From Meandrina meandrites (Eukaryota > Cnidaria > Anthozoa > Scleractinia > Meandrinidae): 64,000 bases of DNA. This document shows positions 32,001 through 43,160 of the stretch, piece after piece. The translations under genes were made by a program, and so were the position numbers. Positions within the stretch are counted from its first letter, which is position 1. Every line of letters begins with the position of its first letter. Where the stretch lies: positions 3,242,501 to 3,306,500 of the forward strand of contig OY855912.1 of NCBI GenBank assembly GCA_963693305.1, read 5' to 3'. The notes under the pieces were generated by a model. The model made no database searches. It was not told the origin of the DNA and saw only the letters and a list, made by a program, of their open reading frames with translations.

Positions 32001-35000
32001 CCATGCACCTTGGGAATTCTATCCCACAGCACATGGAAACTAAATGTTCCAATGGGATTTGGGTTTTTCCAGGTAAAATAATACAATATTACTAAATTTT
32101 TACATACTAACCGAGCTGGGTGTTCAAAGCATGGTTATGAGCTAATCCATGATTAGCATGAATCATGTTTTATAATATTTCAGTGAGGGATTGTATTTAA
32201 TATAGTTTTTGTCGCCCAGTTTCGACGTTGACAAATCTCAAACACTACAAATCATATTAAGCAATTAAAAATAAAACAGTTTATGCAAGAGAAATTGAAC
32301 TGTTCATCAACTTTTAATTCTGGGTTAGTGTTAATTGGCTTTCCAACAACCCAGCCCATAGGAAAACATTTAATATTCAAATTTACGCGTAAAGAAAGAG
32401 AACATTGTTTTATTTAAGTGTTTGCGCTCTATACATCTTAAGTGCTATTACAAGGTCTTCTGGAGCTTTATTGCACATTATTTTTTGGAAGAAGATGACC
32501 TATAATTTTCAAGGTTTAAATTCAAACTACAGTGAGGACTTATTTGTTACTTTGTGCAATTTTGTTTTCTTCCAAAGTTCAATAAAATTTATTGTCAAAT
32601 AAGTGGCTAACTGGTACACATTTATGGCATTTGAAACTATGAACTTTCCATACAGAAACTGCAGTACTGTCTTGTGGAGATGCATGCAACTCTGTCACGT
32701 TACATTGTCCAAGTTTCATGTTCATGATATGACAACCTCATGGAGTCAAAATTTGGAAAGGATTTCATTTGAGAACCACTAGACAGAAAAGTTCATGTAT
32801 CTGCATGGCAGAGAATGCTACTAATTGCTTCTCACAAGTGCATTGTGGTTTTATTACTTGGTTAAACTTGTGAAATTTCGATCTACCTAATTGTAACATT
32901 GTCAAACAATTTCTTACTTAGACTATGAACCCAGATGTCTACCAAGGACCATGGGGTGGAGCTAACTGCCGGGACTCTGTAGCACAGGTTAGTTCAGTTC
33001 ATGTATGTCCTGGTTGGTAAAATTTCGAACACCAGTGCTACTTTGTTTAATATTTATTTTCATTTTTTGTTTTTGTTTCGATAGACGGACAGGAAATGTA
33101 ACTGCCCAGCAGGTAATTTATTTATTTATTTATATGTATTGGTTGAAACCTCTTTTATTTGCTGATTATAATTATAATTACTAAATACAATTGCGGCTTG
33201 TGCAGGCACTCGAGAAAGTTTGGTGTTAACGGAATTCCATGATCATGAGAAAAGGGTTTTGGGTTGCACCTCACATCGGATACCTCTCCCGTTCGCGCAA
33301 TCCGATTTGGTCTTTTCATCTCTACTATTGATAGACGAAAAGATTGCCTAACGTGTCGTATATCTTCTTGTGCTTGTATTTTCCGTTTGTAGGTCAGTGC
33401 ATGGCGTCCAAGATGTATGTTGATCAACTTAAAGATGTGTTGGTTCACTCGACCAGTAAGAAGGTTGCTGGATTCATTGCTGAACCTATTCAGGTAAGAA
33501 CAGTTTGTGTTGACAATGAATCAAAAATTCTTTCGTATTTTGATTTAGTCTAGATTTTGTGTTTTAGGGTGTTGGAGGCTCGGTTCATCTTCCCAAGGGA
33601 TTTCTGAAGGGTGCGTATGAGCTCATACGCGAGAGAGGTGGCGTGTGTATTTCAGATGAGGTAAGAAGTTAACTTTCACTCAAACTTGCGAGTTGTTTTT
33701 CTTGCACAGCGTCGTGAACAAGTTCTATTGTTTTAATTTGCAGGTTCAGACAGGCTTTGGTCGTCTTGGGAGCCATTATTGGGGTTTTGAAACTCAAGAT
33801 GTTGTTCCAGATATCGGTACGCTATAAATAGCCCCATATCCAGGCAGCTATTTTACACCTCTCTACTAAGTGAACATTTTTAGTAACTTTAAGTAGGTTT
33901 TATGACATCCTATGGTATCTTTTTCAATCTTGTATAGATTTGATCATCCATTAACACCTTCGGCAATTATTCGTACTGGAGAACTCCGAGTTATGGCCAG
34001 TTCACCTCGCCAAGTTACGCTTTCTTTTGGCTAGAACCAAAACCAAAGAAACCATTCTGGTCAGTCACAAAGGACACAGACAATCCAGTGAACCAATCAA
34101 AACTCGACACAAAAATACATGTAGCCGCCACGAAGCGCGGGAAAACGTGCGCGAGCGAGTCACGATTGTATTTGGTTTTACTTCAGATTGGTTGGGAAAG
34201 TGGCGCGAGTTTTTTAAGCCAGTCGCAGAGCGTAGTAATGCAAAACCAAAGCAAACGCGAATTACTTTGTACATCATTATATGAAAAACGCTTTTTTGCC
34301 AGCCCAGGCGCTAATAAATGTACGGCCAAATTTCGGTGGTCCTGTTGGTGGAATTTCCGCATTTGTTCTGTACAGTGAATTCCAGATACAGTTTGTATGT
34401 TACAGGATCGGCTAAAATGGCGTGTCGAATGAGTTGTTGTTTGTATTTTCGTGCATTGCTCTCATGTATCTCTTTCCATTACTATTAGTGACCATGGCTA
34501 AAGGCATTGGAAACGGATTCCCTCTGGCTGCCGTGGTAACAACTCCAGGTAAAACAATCGTGATTTGTTGATTTAGATTTTTGCTAACATATCGTCAGCA
34601 AATAGGTGCTTCTCATGAATATGTTGACTTTTTTTGGTCATGGCTAATAACTGTTAAATTTCCCAGAAATTGCCCAAAGCTTTTCCCAAGCCATTCATTT
34701 TAACACTTATGGTGGGAACCCCATATCATCAGCAGTTGGAAAAGCAGTTTTAGAGGTAATGTAAAACTGAAAACAAAACATTAACTAATTGTTCATGTTT
34801 CCGTCTACAGCTACAGTAGCTTTATTTTTTTTTAAGTAGCACGCTTAAGTTTTTAACATTCGCGCGACTTTGATACGGCCGGCAGAAAGACTTCTCTTGA
34901 TTGGCTAATTAACAAAGTCGAGGTCTGATTGGACAGAAATCTGTCCTTGACCGCACAGCTTCTCACATTTCCCGCCACTGGGTCACGTACGCGAGAAGCT

Positions 35001-36508
35001 TGCTGTTGATTGGTTAATTTAGACAAGGAGTCGAGTTGTTTTACTGTTAATAAAAGTCTTTCAGATTTCCCGCCACTTAGTGACGTAAACGAATTTTGTT
35101 TGAATTGTTACAATCTTTGATACCAAGACTCTTTTTGTCGGTTTCCTCAGGCCATTGATGAAGATGGCGTACAAAAGAATTCCGAGGTTGTCGGCACCTA
35201 CTTTCTGGAAGAGCTGCTCAAAGTCAAGAATGAGTTCCCGGATGTAGTCGGTGACGTCAGAGGCAAGGGGTTGATGATTGGCGTTGAACTGGTCACAGAT
35301 AAAGTAAGCAAAAGTAAATACAAAATAATGACAAATCCGAAGTAAATAACTCCGGGCAATATAGCTATTCAAATGTTGTTCTTTGGTAGTACTTAGCTAA
35401 TTATGTGTTGGTGCAGTGCAACGACGGTATAACGGATCTCAAAAAAAGTTAACAAAATATACTGAGCTGGCATCATTGGATCGTTGGATGTCATAGTTTG
35501 TTTTGTCAACACAGTTACTAATCCACTGGATAGTGATTTATCCAGTAGATAACGTTATCCATCCTTTCAACAACTGTGCCCCGTCTTTTGCTAAAGGACA
35601 TTGGCTAAGTATAATCACTTTTGTAATTTAGGAGTCGAAGACACCGTTGCCGCCCGAGAAATTTGTTCCCATCTGGGAGGACTGCAAAGATATGGGAGTG
35701 CTCATGGGTAAAGGAGGACTGTATGGAAATGTAAGTATTGATACTTGGATATTTCTGTAAACAAAATATAATAAAATCAGTCAAACTATACTACGAACTA
35801 CATCAAATAAACTATGCTTAAATTCCGTAATCAGTTTATTTTCTTGTCGTTGTCTCTACAAAAGAGAAAAAAGAATTCAAAATAACTTCTGAATAATTAC
35901 TATTTTGTAGCTTGTGTGGACACAAGTCTGTGCTTGCAAGCTCAATTCGTTGGTTGCCTCCCGCCCCCCCCCCCCCCCCCCCCCCTCTCCCCTTCCTTGG
36001 AAATGGTTGTTCCTTGCGCGCGAAAATTCAAACCCGAACAGCGACCAATCAGAGGCACTGCACGGATCTTAGTAGAGCTACGTCATCAGCAGGGTTTATT
36101 TTCTTTTTGGTTAGGGGGAGGGGGGGAGGGTAGCGGGTATGGGGGGAGGGCAGAATCTCATCTCAATCTCAGAAGAACCTCAAGCGGGAAAATTATTGGG
36201 TGCCCGAAAAGGGACATCTCTTTACTTTGGCGATACTTTCGCTCACCAGTGCAATTATTTCGAATTATTTCAACCCCGATACAATCTGAGGTCCGATGTT
36301 GTCGGTTCGATCATTCACGGTGGTGTGGTATTTCTGTTAGCTGTAAATTTCATACGCTCAGTTGAATTCGTTGTCTGTATAATAACTGTTATGTTTTCAA
36401 TTTAAGGTTCTACGAATCAAGCCTCCCATGTGTATAACAAAGGATGATGTCAACTTTGGCGTGGCGGCGTTTCGCACGGCCTTGCAAAAATACAGCCACA
36501 GCAAATAA
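26047..36508 (+). CDS. AGXT2: Alanine-glyoxylate aminotransferase 2, mitochondrial (17 exons)
   Basis: Exons: 26047-26140, 28260-28339, 29172-29264, 29949-30040, 30309-30432, 31303-31397, 31979-32072, 32922-32987, 33085-33112, 33393-33493, 33568-33660, 33744-33816, 34489-34548, 34667-34755, 35151-35303, 35632-35730, 36407-36508. All are GT-AG and phase-consistent; total 1536 nt, 511 residues, against about 514 in human. The N-terminus ([20 protein letters not shown]...RRS) is a basic amphipathic mitochondrial presequence. Class III aminotransferase landmarks are intact: VNSGSEAN (167-173) and AYHGAS bind PLP phosphate and ring, EPIQG, D319 of [13 protein letters not shown] binds the PLP nitrogen, and K349 in TMAKGIGNG is the Schiff-base lysine. 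The family converts glyoxylate plus alanine to glycine plus pyruvate, and also uses beta-aminoisobutyrate and dimethylarginines. Confidence 0.97.
26288..26473. repeat. Foldback element with GAGGCGTAGTCGAG loop in AGXT2 intron 1
   Basis: Arms of about 85 bp (GGGTTAGAGACTGTT at 26288, inverted near 26459-26473) enclose the centre GCACGAGGCGTAGTCGAGTGC at 26369-26389. The innermost about 30 bp, TGAACGAGAAATTTTCAATA and its inverse, are perfect. It is a relative of the foldback at 17266-17405. Confidence 0.82.
26797..27452. mobile_element. TTAA-flanked MITE in AGXT2 intron 1
   Basis: Ends GGACGTTCGCGC at 26797 and the inverse GCGCGAACGTCC ending at 27452, bordered by TTAA at 26793-26796 and 27453-27456. 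Two GGTGACCCCCCAATTTTTT-like words occur inside (near 26964 and 27349). There is no transposase frame, so it is non-autonomous. Confidence 0.82.
28440..28740. repeat. 140-bp tandem duplication with adjacent CRE-like palindrome
   Basis: Unit 28481-28620 is followed by a second copy 28621-28740 differing at only a few bases (GAGTGGACGGGATCTGTTGT against GAGTGGATGGGATCTGTTGT). Just before it, 28441-28469 is a near-perfect palindrome (TTAAGTGA...TCACTTAA) whose left half includes TGACGTCA. Located in AGXT2 intron 2. Confidence 0.85.
33085..33112 (+). CDS. AGXT2: AGXT2 28-nt microexon 9
   Basis: The smallest exon of the gene, coding TDRKCNCPA and one base of the next glycine. It is required to keep the frame between exons 8 and 10 and supplies the Cys-x-Cys part of a cysteine-rich loop also present in vertebrate AGXT2. 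Confidence 0.88.
34027..34290. repeat. Dispersed intronic repeat fragment
   Basis: The segment holds ACCAATCAAAAC, ATGTAGCCGCCACG, CGGGAAAACGTGCGCGAGC and GATTGGTTGGGAAAG. Similar word order occurs at about 17735-17850 and, in part, at 19310-19375, so these are diverged copies of one repeat. The open frames across it are not coding. Confidence 0.4.
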
Positions 36509-37847
36509 ACTGTCAAGTGTTTTTAGCACCAATAGCACTTTTGAAACGTTCACATGCCTCACGAAATATAAATCAACATTCCACAACATCTTAATATATA
36601 ATAACTGCATGCTGTTCCTTCGTAGAGCATAATCTTGTTGGATGCAATGAATGAGAAAAATAAGAACATCGACAGCAAATATGAAATAATTTAAGTGTTT
36701 TATTTTCCTGAAATGCATGCGAGCTTATTAGAAACTGGGTAAGTGTAGCGACTCGTTTATAACGTGGGATTTTCAATAAAGGACAACATATTTTTGGCAG
36801 GATTGTTTTGACTTTTTTCATTACTGTGTTTTTATTATATTTTTTTACGATAATTATCATAAAGCATTGTGTTCAATGAAAATGTTTCAACTGTAACTGA
36901 TTCTGTGCGAGATCACGGATCTTGTACGGCCTTTGCGCTCGGCTTGTAACAATGCGTTGGGAGAGATGCGGCATCTTGGCAAGGCCAATTAAACACTTGG
37001 TTTACCCTATCTAAGTAAATATGTATTTTTTCGTATCATTTCTGACCAGAAAAGGTGAAATCTCTCTCTTCATACATTGCCCGAGACTTCACTTAACATC
37101 AGAATCCAGACATCCGTAGTTCGCGCAATGTTTAAACAAGATCCAGAGCCTTACTCGTCCCCAGTCGTCTCTCATTGTCTCATCATCACATGCTTCATTA
37201 GTTTACCTCAGTCGACTCCCGCTCCGTTCAGAGACCGAGAGACGACTGGAGACGAGTCAGATCCAGAGCTTCTGAGAAAAGAGAAAAACAGGCGAAACTA
37301 GACCAGAGGACAAGCTACCTTTGGAGGGAGTGCGATCTAAAAGCATTATCTTTCTCCTTGTACGGGGTTAATGATGAATTCCAGGGTTAGTCGAGTATCC
37401 GAGAGAGAGAGAGCCTGTAGTGTCCATCTCAGTCATTGCTTGGGCTCGTCACGCAACAAGGATGGAGGAGGGAGCGTTGCGTGACCATCCCAAACAGCCA
37501 CTGCGAAAGAGACTACAAAGCATGCGACAGCAGGAGAAAATCACTTTGTAACTTTCTCATACGCTTGACAAGCCCAATAAGTTCTCAAGACATTTTGACT
37601 TTTCATCGTTTTTGCCGAAGGAGCTCGAGAAACTTGATGTGAAGAGCTACAAAGAGCCAGCGACTTGCTTCTGTTCTATTAAAGCGGTCAAATAAAATCT
37701 GATTCAGAGATGGAAACATCTACGATTTCAAGACCCTCGGTTCCTGACAATTTAATACTTGACAAAAAGGTCTATCTGCAAAATAGAGTGTCATCTCACT
37801 CCAGGGTTAAACAGTGTATTCAATCAAAATCAAAATGTTATTCATTA
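36509..37847. other. AGXT2 3'UTR and intergenic DNA
   Basis: A polyadenylation signal AATAAA lies at 36775-36780. An inverted repeat of 21 bp with one mismatch, built on CCAGTCGTCTC, pairs 37153-37173 with 37237-37257. No exon is supported. Confidence 0.5.
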
Positions 37848-38326
37848 TGCATCAGTCAATTCCAGCAGTGCCCATCCCCCCCCCGGGCAACCCCGGGGCA
37901 TTTCCTGATGTTGCCCGTCCCGGGGGTGGGGCATTTGCGTACCTCGGGTTGACCCCCGGGCATTTGACACGTGGTTTCGAAACCGTGGAGCGAGTCGCGT
38001 ATTCGTGATGGAGGCGTTTATAGGCCAAGACGTGGACTACGTTGCAGATTAGCTAGTCCATGAAGGACTAGAGAAGCTCGTGGATGTTCATGGATGTTTT
38101 TAAAGGTATATTTTCTGAATTTTAGATATTTCTTCATTGTCAAGAAGCAACAACTTGTATTATATTCTTATATCACCTATCGAGAGATTGAAAACAATCA
38201 ACCCGGGAGCGGGGCATTTGCCCGGCTCCCTCATCCCCACCCCGGGGAATTTACCAAAGAAATGCTAATGCCCGGGGGTCAGCCCGGGGGGGGGGGGGAT
38301 GGGCACAGCTGGAATTGACTGATGCA
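37848..38326 (+). mobile_element. TTA-flanked Harbinger-like MITE
   Basis: Terminal inverted repeats begin TGCATCAGTCAATTCCAGC, continuing into a C-rich/G-rich segment, at 37848 and 38326. They are bordered by TTA on both sides (37845-37847, 38327-38329), the TWA target typical of PIF/Harbinger. Inside, the frame from ATG 38009 reads MEAFIGQDVDYVAD, a stop, then LVHEGLEKLVDV. It looks like the relic of a first exon of an element protein, but I cannot name the family. Confidence 0.75.
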
Positions 38327-38401
38327 TTACACCATTATCTCGCAAACTCTGATGAACAGTTTCTCACAATCTCTGTTTGTCTTCAGGCAAAAAAAACGCG
38401 G

Positions 38402-38609
38402 TTATTCACTTTTGATGCTGAAAATAAGTGAAGTGGTCTCACGTCAAATACTCGGAAAAAAGATTTTCCGAGTTCCCCCAACGGGAGTCGAACCCATGAC
38501 CTTCCAGAAAATCTTTCTTCCGTGTATTTGACTTGAGACCACTTCTACACTAGTATTTTCACTTTATCCAAGTCACAATTTCACTTATTATTTATTCACT
38601 TTTGATGCT
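38402..38609. mobile_element. Foldback element with 18-bp flanking repeats and tRNA-like centre
   Basis: TTATTCACTTTTGATGCT occurs at 38402-38419 and again at 38592-38609. Between them an inverted repeat pairs GTGGTCTCACGTCAAATAC (about 38433) with GTATTTGACTTGAGACCAC (about 38523). The loop contains, on the minus strand, GGTCATGGGTTCGACTCCCG, a tRNA B-box-like sequence. Confidence 0.7.
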
Positions 38610-38639
38610 TTCTAAAAGCTTTTGGAACAAATAATAGCA

Positions 38640-40249
38640 ATAATAATATCTCGCGCGCCTTAGCGCGACGAAGAACGCGGTTTACAGTCTCGAAGGCGTC
38701 ATTGTGCTTGGCTCTTATATTGTGTTGATATTGCCGGCTTGCACTGCCACGCCATAAAAAGTCTCAGGTCTCTGTGGTGTGCCGTTTCTGAGTTATTTGC
38801 CAAAACGTTTCACGCAACTTTACAGAGCTTTGTATGGAGACGCCATATTGGTGTACAACTTTGGTGCACCAACATGGCCGCTTCAAATCAGCTAAATCAT
38901 CTGAAATTCACTTTTGTGATGAAAGCGCTCTCTCTTCGCTCGTGAGCTCGTATATATGCAAATAAACACATCTCCTTAGACTTTTATATGTTTAAAGAGC
39001 TGAACTTGAACCATAAGGGGAGACCTTTTTACAACCAGTACAGCTTTGTCGCGGCCACTATCTTCGTGTCACGCAAGGTCAAAATTCGGAAATTCAAGAT
39101 GATATATTTTCAAAGCGAAAGACACTATATACAGGACTGAAAACGTGCAAAACGACTTTTTTCTAGGTCATCTTCAACCTAGTGTAGATAAAAAAATTCA
39201 GAAGACCTCACAATTTTATGACAGGGAAACCAAGAGTACACGTCGTGTAATAATCATCTAGATGTGCCGCCACAGTTGCGTTGGTTGTTCGGTGGTGTAC
39301 CGCCTTACCTTTTCCCGCGTTGAAACCCGTGACAGTCAAATTTGGTAAAACACGTGAAGTGATTTAATCTGGAGAGTTCGATGTGTACTACTAACAGATC
39401 GATCTCAAAAGAATACCAGGTTTGTTTCCCATGAGAAAGATACCCACGAGAATCTTGGCTTTTTATAAGTTATTTTATTTTATTTTCTACCGGCTGAAAG
39501 TGTTTCAGAATTTTTTTATAATAGTATTTTCCCCATTTTAAAAGATTACAGAACAGGAAAAAGGCTTCACTTTTTCATCCAGTTACTTCATTGTTCATTC
39601 GCCTTTCATTTATGACGATTCATGCGAGACAATAGAAAGTTTATAGCGCATACTGCGTACCGGTCAGTACATGTATAAAGCAAGAGAGCTCCGTGAATAA
39701 CCACACCTGATTAACACATTACCCGTTATGTAAATGATTAGAATACAAACGTGCGCGGACGTGGATGTTTTACAAAAAGCTTATTGTTCATGGTAATCTG
39801 CTGTGCGCGGAAAATTCGCATTTTTGATAATAATTCAATAATCAATGCCGCAATTTTATTCATACATGCGCACCTTAGCCCACAAGCATTTTCAAATTTC
39901 ACAACCGTTTTTTATTTCGCTTGGACTGAAATGTTTGAACAAAGTTAGATCTGCTTTGCGTTACGTTTACCGATCTTCTCCTAACTTCAGGTAAACGAAT
40001 TTACTTTAACAAGATACATGTAAGTCCACATTAGGCTGCCCACAAGAACACTGCTTTTACGAACAAGTTTCTTGAAAGTTATCCACTTTACCAGAAGACT
40101 GAAACTTCGCTTGGCCAACATGAGAACTTGGAACAGACCCATTAAATGACCTGACTCACGCATTGGATCTGTCGTTTTCAAAATTGCCAGCGTTTAAGGA
40201 CTGTCCTCGGTACCAACCGCTTCAAGGCAAACAGAAAACGGCGACGAAC
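38640..40249. other. Intergenic, dispersed-repeat fragments
   Basis: The stretch 38839-38886 has GACGCCATATTGGTGTAC followed by CACCAACATGGCCGC, a short inverted pair also seen near 57100-57230. No gene is supported in the rest. Confidence 0.4.
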
Positions 40250-42195
40250 GATCTTTAGATTCGTCTTGATGGTTCACAAGACCCTTGAGCTGACAGTCAC
40301 CAAGTTGAAGCATGTGCCACATACAAAGCAATGGAAACGGCCTCCGCTATTGATATAGAGGTAACCTAAGAGTTTCTCGTCATATATAATCACAAAATGG
40401 TTGAACTTTATCTGATACTTTGGTACAATGCTATTTCTGGATATGTTACAGTAATAGCTAAACAATAACTCTGGAAAAATATATCTCGGAATGCCAGCAA
40501 AACTCGATTTTGTTTTTAACAGTGATCTGGTAAAAATATATTGACCATCACACATCCCAGAAGATGTGTTCGCTCACTTAGTCTTGCATTTTTCGTAACC
40601 ATGTCATAAACCACGCCTGAAAGAATGAAGACACAAGCTTAACGATTAAACCGCATACGTTTTCTTTTGTGATTTAGTAATATAAATGCCAATTATTTCC
40701 TTTGTATCAGAAAGCCTCACAAGACCTTTGGACTGACAGCCACCAATTGCAAGTGGAAGCACACATGCGGGCAAATACAAGGCAATGGAAAACCGCCACT
40801 ATATTGAGGTAAACTAAGAGCTTCTCGTCATAAATAATCACAAAATGTGTTGAACTTTATCTGATACTTTGGCACAGAACTATTTCTGGATATTTTACAA
40901 TTCATGCTCAGTAATAGCTAAGCAACGTCTCCGGAAAAAATATATCTCGGAATGCCAGCCGGCAAACTCGATTTTCTTTAGAACAGTGATCCGGTAAAAA
41001 AAAATTGACCATCACTGCATATCCCAAAAGATGTGTTCGCTCACTTCTCGGGCTTGCACTTTTCGTAACAGTGTGGCGAGTCATCGATCAGGCCTGGCGA
41101 TTTACTGATATAAAGCCAATTATTTCCTATTCACAATTTAGAAAGGTTCACAAGACCCGTGGACTGACAGTCACCAAATTAAAGCATGCGGGCACATACA
41201 AGGCAATGGAAAACCCCTGCTATATGGAGGTAACTTTTGAAGGAGTTTCTCGCCTTATATAATCACACAATGCCCAAAATAGATTAAATTTTATCTGATA
41301 TAATTATGATTTTTGGACATTTCACAAGACATGCTGTTTTAATAGTTAAACAATAACTCGTGAGGAGTATATCTCAAAGTAGGGCAAGCAAACGCACGGA
41401 TTGGTAGCGCGAGCACCAGCTAGCTACTACTCGCTACCGAAAATTTATAAATGTTTTCGATTATTTTCCTTCCAAAGGTTTACGAGACTCTTGGCCAGCT
41501 GACGGTCACTGAGTTGAAGAATGCGCTTACAAGGCACTGGAAAACGCCTTCTTTTTAGAGGTATCTTAAGAGTTTCTCATCTAGTATTGTCATATAATCA
41601 CAAAATAGATTGAACTTTATTTGATACTTTGGTACAGCACTATTTCTAGATATTTTACGAGTCATGCTCTTTGATATAGCCAAACAAATAGTCGGGGAAC
41701 TTTTCACTCTTTTTTATAAGAATGTTGTTTTTCCAGCTAGGCTGAATATTCTTATTTTTCTGCCGATTTTAGGCTGAAAATATTCTTGTATCATTCTTAA
41801 ATTGTATACTATAGATTTGTATTACATGAACCGTTCATCAAACTGTCATTAGCATTGAACATCTGGCTTTAGCTAGTGCAGTTTTTCGTTCTGTTGGCTA
41901 GTTTTGCCGTTGAGAGAAAGGAATAATTTTATACGGTTAAGTTAAAAACATATTATATCAAAATTATATCCTTTTCAAAATCTCAGCCTCGGGTTTATTC
42001 TTGAACATTCTTAAAATTTCGCAAATTTCAGCCTTGATATTCTTAAAAAATATATTGTTATAAAAAAAAAAAAAAAGAAAGAGCGTATCTCAGAATGCCC
42101 TCGAAACTCGATCTCGGTTATCAAAAAACTGATCTGGTTAAAAAAAAAGGTCACACATCCCGAAAGATGTGTTCGCGCACATTCTTCGAAATTGC
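40250..42195 (+). repeat. Degenerate tandem array, about four units of 330-450 bp
   Basis: Units start near 40270, 40710, 41145 and 41475. Each has TTCACAAGACC...CTGACAGTCACC, then a GAGGTAAC-like word, AGAGTTTCTCGTC, ATAATCACAAAAT, TTTATCTGATACTTTGG, ATATATCTCGGAATGCCAGC and AGATGTGTTCGCTCAC. The last unit is interrupted by about 370 bp (41700-42080) ending in an A run and resumes at 42085-42180. Each unit contains an exon-like stretch between an AG and a GTAA, such as KVHKTRGLTVTKLKHA in unit 3, but frames differ between units. Confidence 0.75.
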
Positions 42196-42284
42196 TTTTG
42201 ATTTTCTTCAAACAATAAATGCAGCAAGCCCGAAGGAAACACCGAAGACGCAAATTTTACGATTCGATCGCTCTGTTTCTTTAA

Positions 42285-42692
42285 GGCGGGGGTACACCTG
42301 AAGCCCGTTTTTCCACCGCTAAACTTGGTTTAATGCGAATATCTCGTCTGCGTTTCAAGCAATTCAGAAACTCTATGCTCATTTCACAAAGCTATGATAA
42401 GCGGTGTTTTGTAAATTTTTTGGTGATTTTTGGGGATGTTTGGAAAGAGATAGTTTTTCTCAAAGGATTAGTAAAATTTGGAGAAATAAGAAATATTAAA
42501 GATTTAATGTGATTTTAAAATTAGAATTTGAAGTTAAAAATTAGTATATGGACACCCAAACAGTTCCCTGACAACCTGGGGTGCTCTTGCGTGGGGGTCA
42601 ACTGTCTGTTAGTGTTTCAAAAATAATTTTCTTTCTTCTATCCCTTCCTTAAAACTCTTAAAATTTCACTCAAAATCGGGTGTACCCCCACC
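42285..42692. mobile_element. TTAA-flanked MITE
   Basis: Ends GGCGGGGGTACACC at 42285 and the inverse GGTGTACCCCCACC ending at 42692, with one mismatch; bordered by TTAA at 42281-42284 and 42693-42696. 408 bp, AT-rich inside, no coding capacity. Confidence 0.82.
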
Positions 42693-42696
42693 TTAA

Positions 42697-43160
42697 ATGC
42701 CATTTATTATCTTTACATAAGAACTTTGAGCGCTGGTTGCAGTACAGCATAGTACGTTATCTTGGTACCGCACCCTACTGCTTCGACAAGTGGACACAAG
42801 GCATCCACAGAACGCTATTTTAGCTCGCCGGGACACTCCCCTAATGATATGCTGGTATCAATGAAAGAAAGAGAGCGGAAGCTAGGCTCATTTTCAACCA
42901 CAGAACTCTACACCCACTTGCTTCTTGCGCGCGCAAAAATTTTACCCTTTTTAAATTTAAATTTAACTTTAAATTTTAATTGTATCGTGTGCAAGCATTA
43001 GTTCCTGTATAATCCACTGATGAAGAGGCAGAAGCCTCGAAACGTCTGGACTTTAGTTGTATCAGGCGCTTAAAGCAATGATTAATTTTCACAAAATACT
43101 AGGTACATATTTATAAGCGCCACACAGTCAAATTGTTCAAATTTTTGTTTCTTTACCCAG
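42697..43160. other. Intergenic or intronic, no exon seen
   Basis: Includes CACTGATGAAGAGGCAGAAG and CTCGAAACGTCTGG near 43015, a word common at the ends of dispersed retroelements. If the cryptic gene at 43161 is real, this is its intron. Confidence 0.35.

Noticed and set aside
35916..36365. 149-codon frame in AGXT2 intron 16
   Set aside because: It starts in a poly-C tract and has low-complexity sequence; the AGXT2 exons on both sides join without it.
42762..43001. 79-codon plus-strand frame before the inferred gene
   Set aside because: No domain, ends in an AT-rich run, and no donor in a phase that would join 43161.
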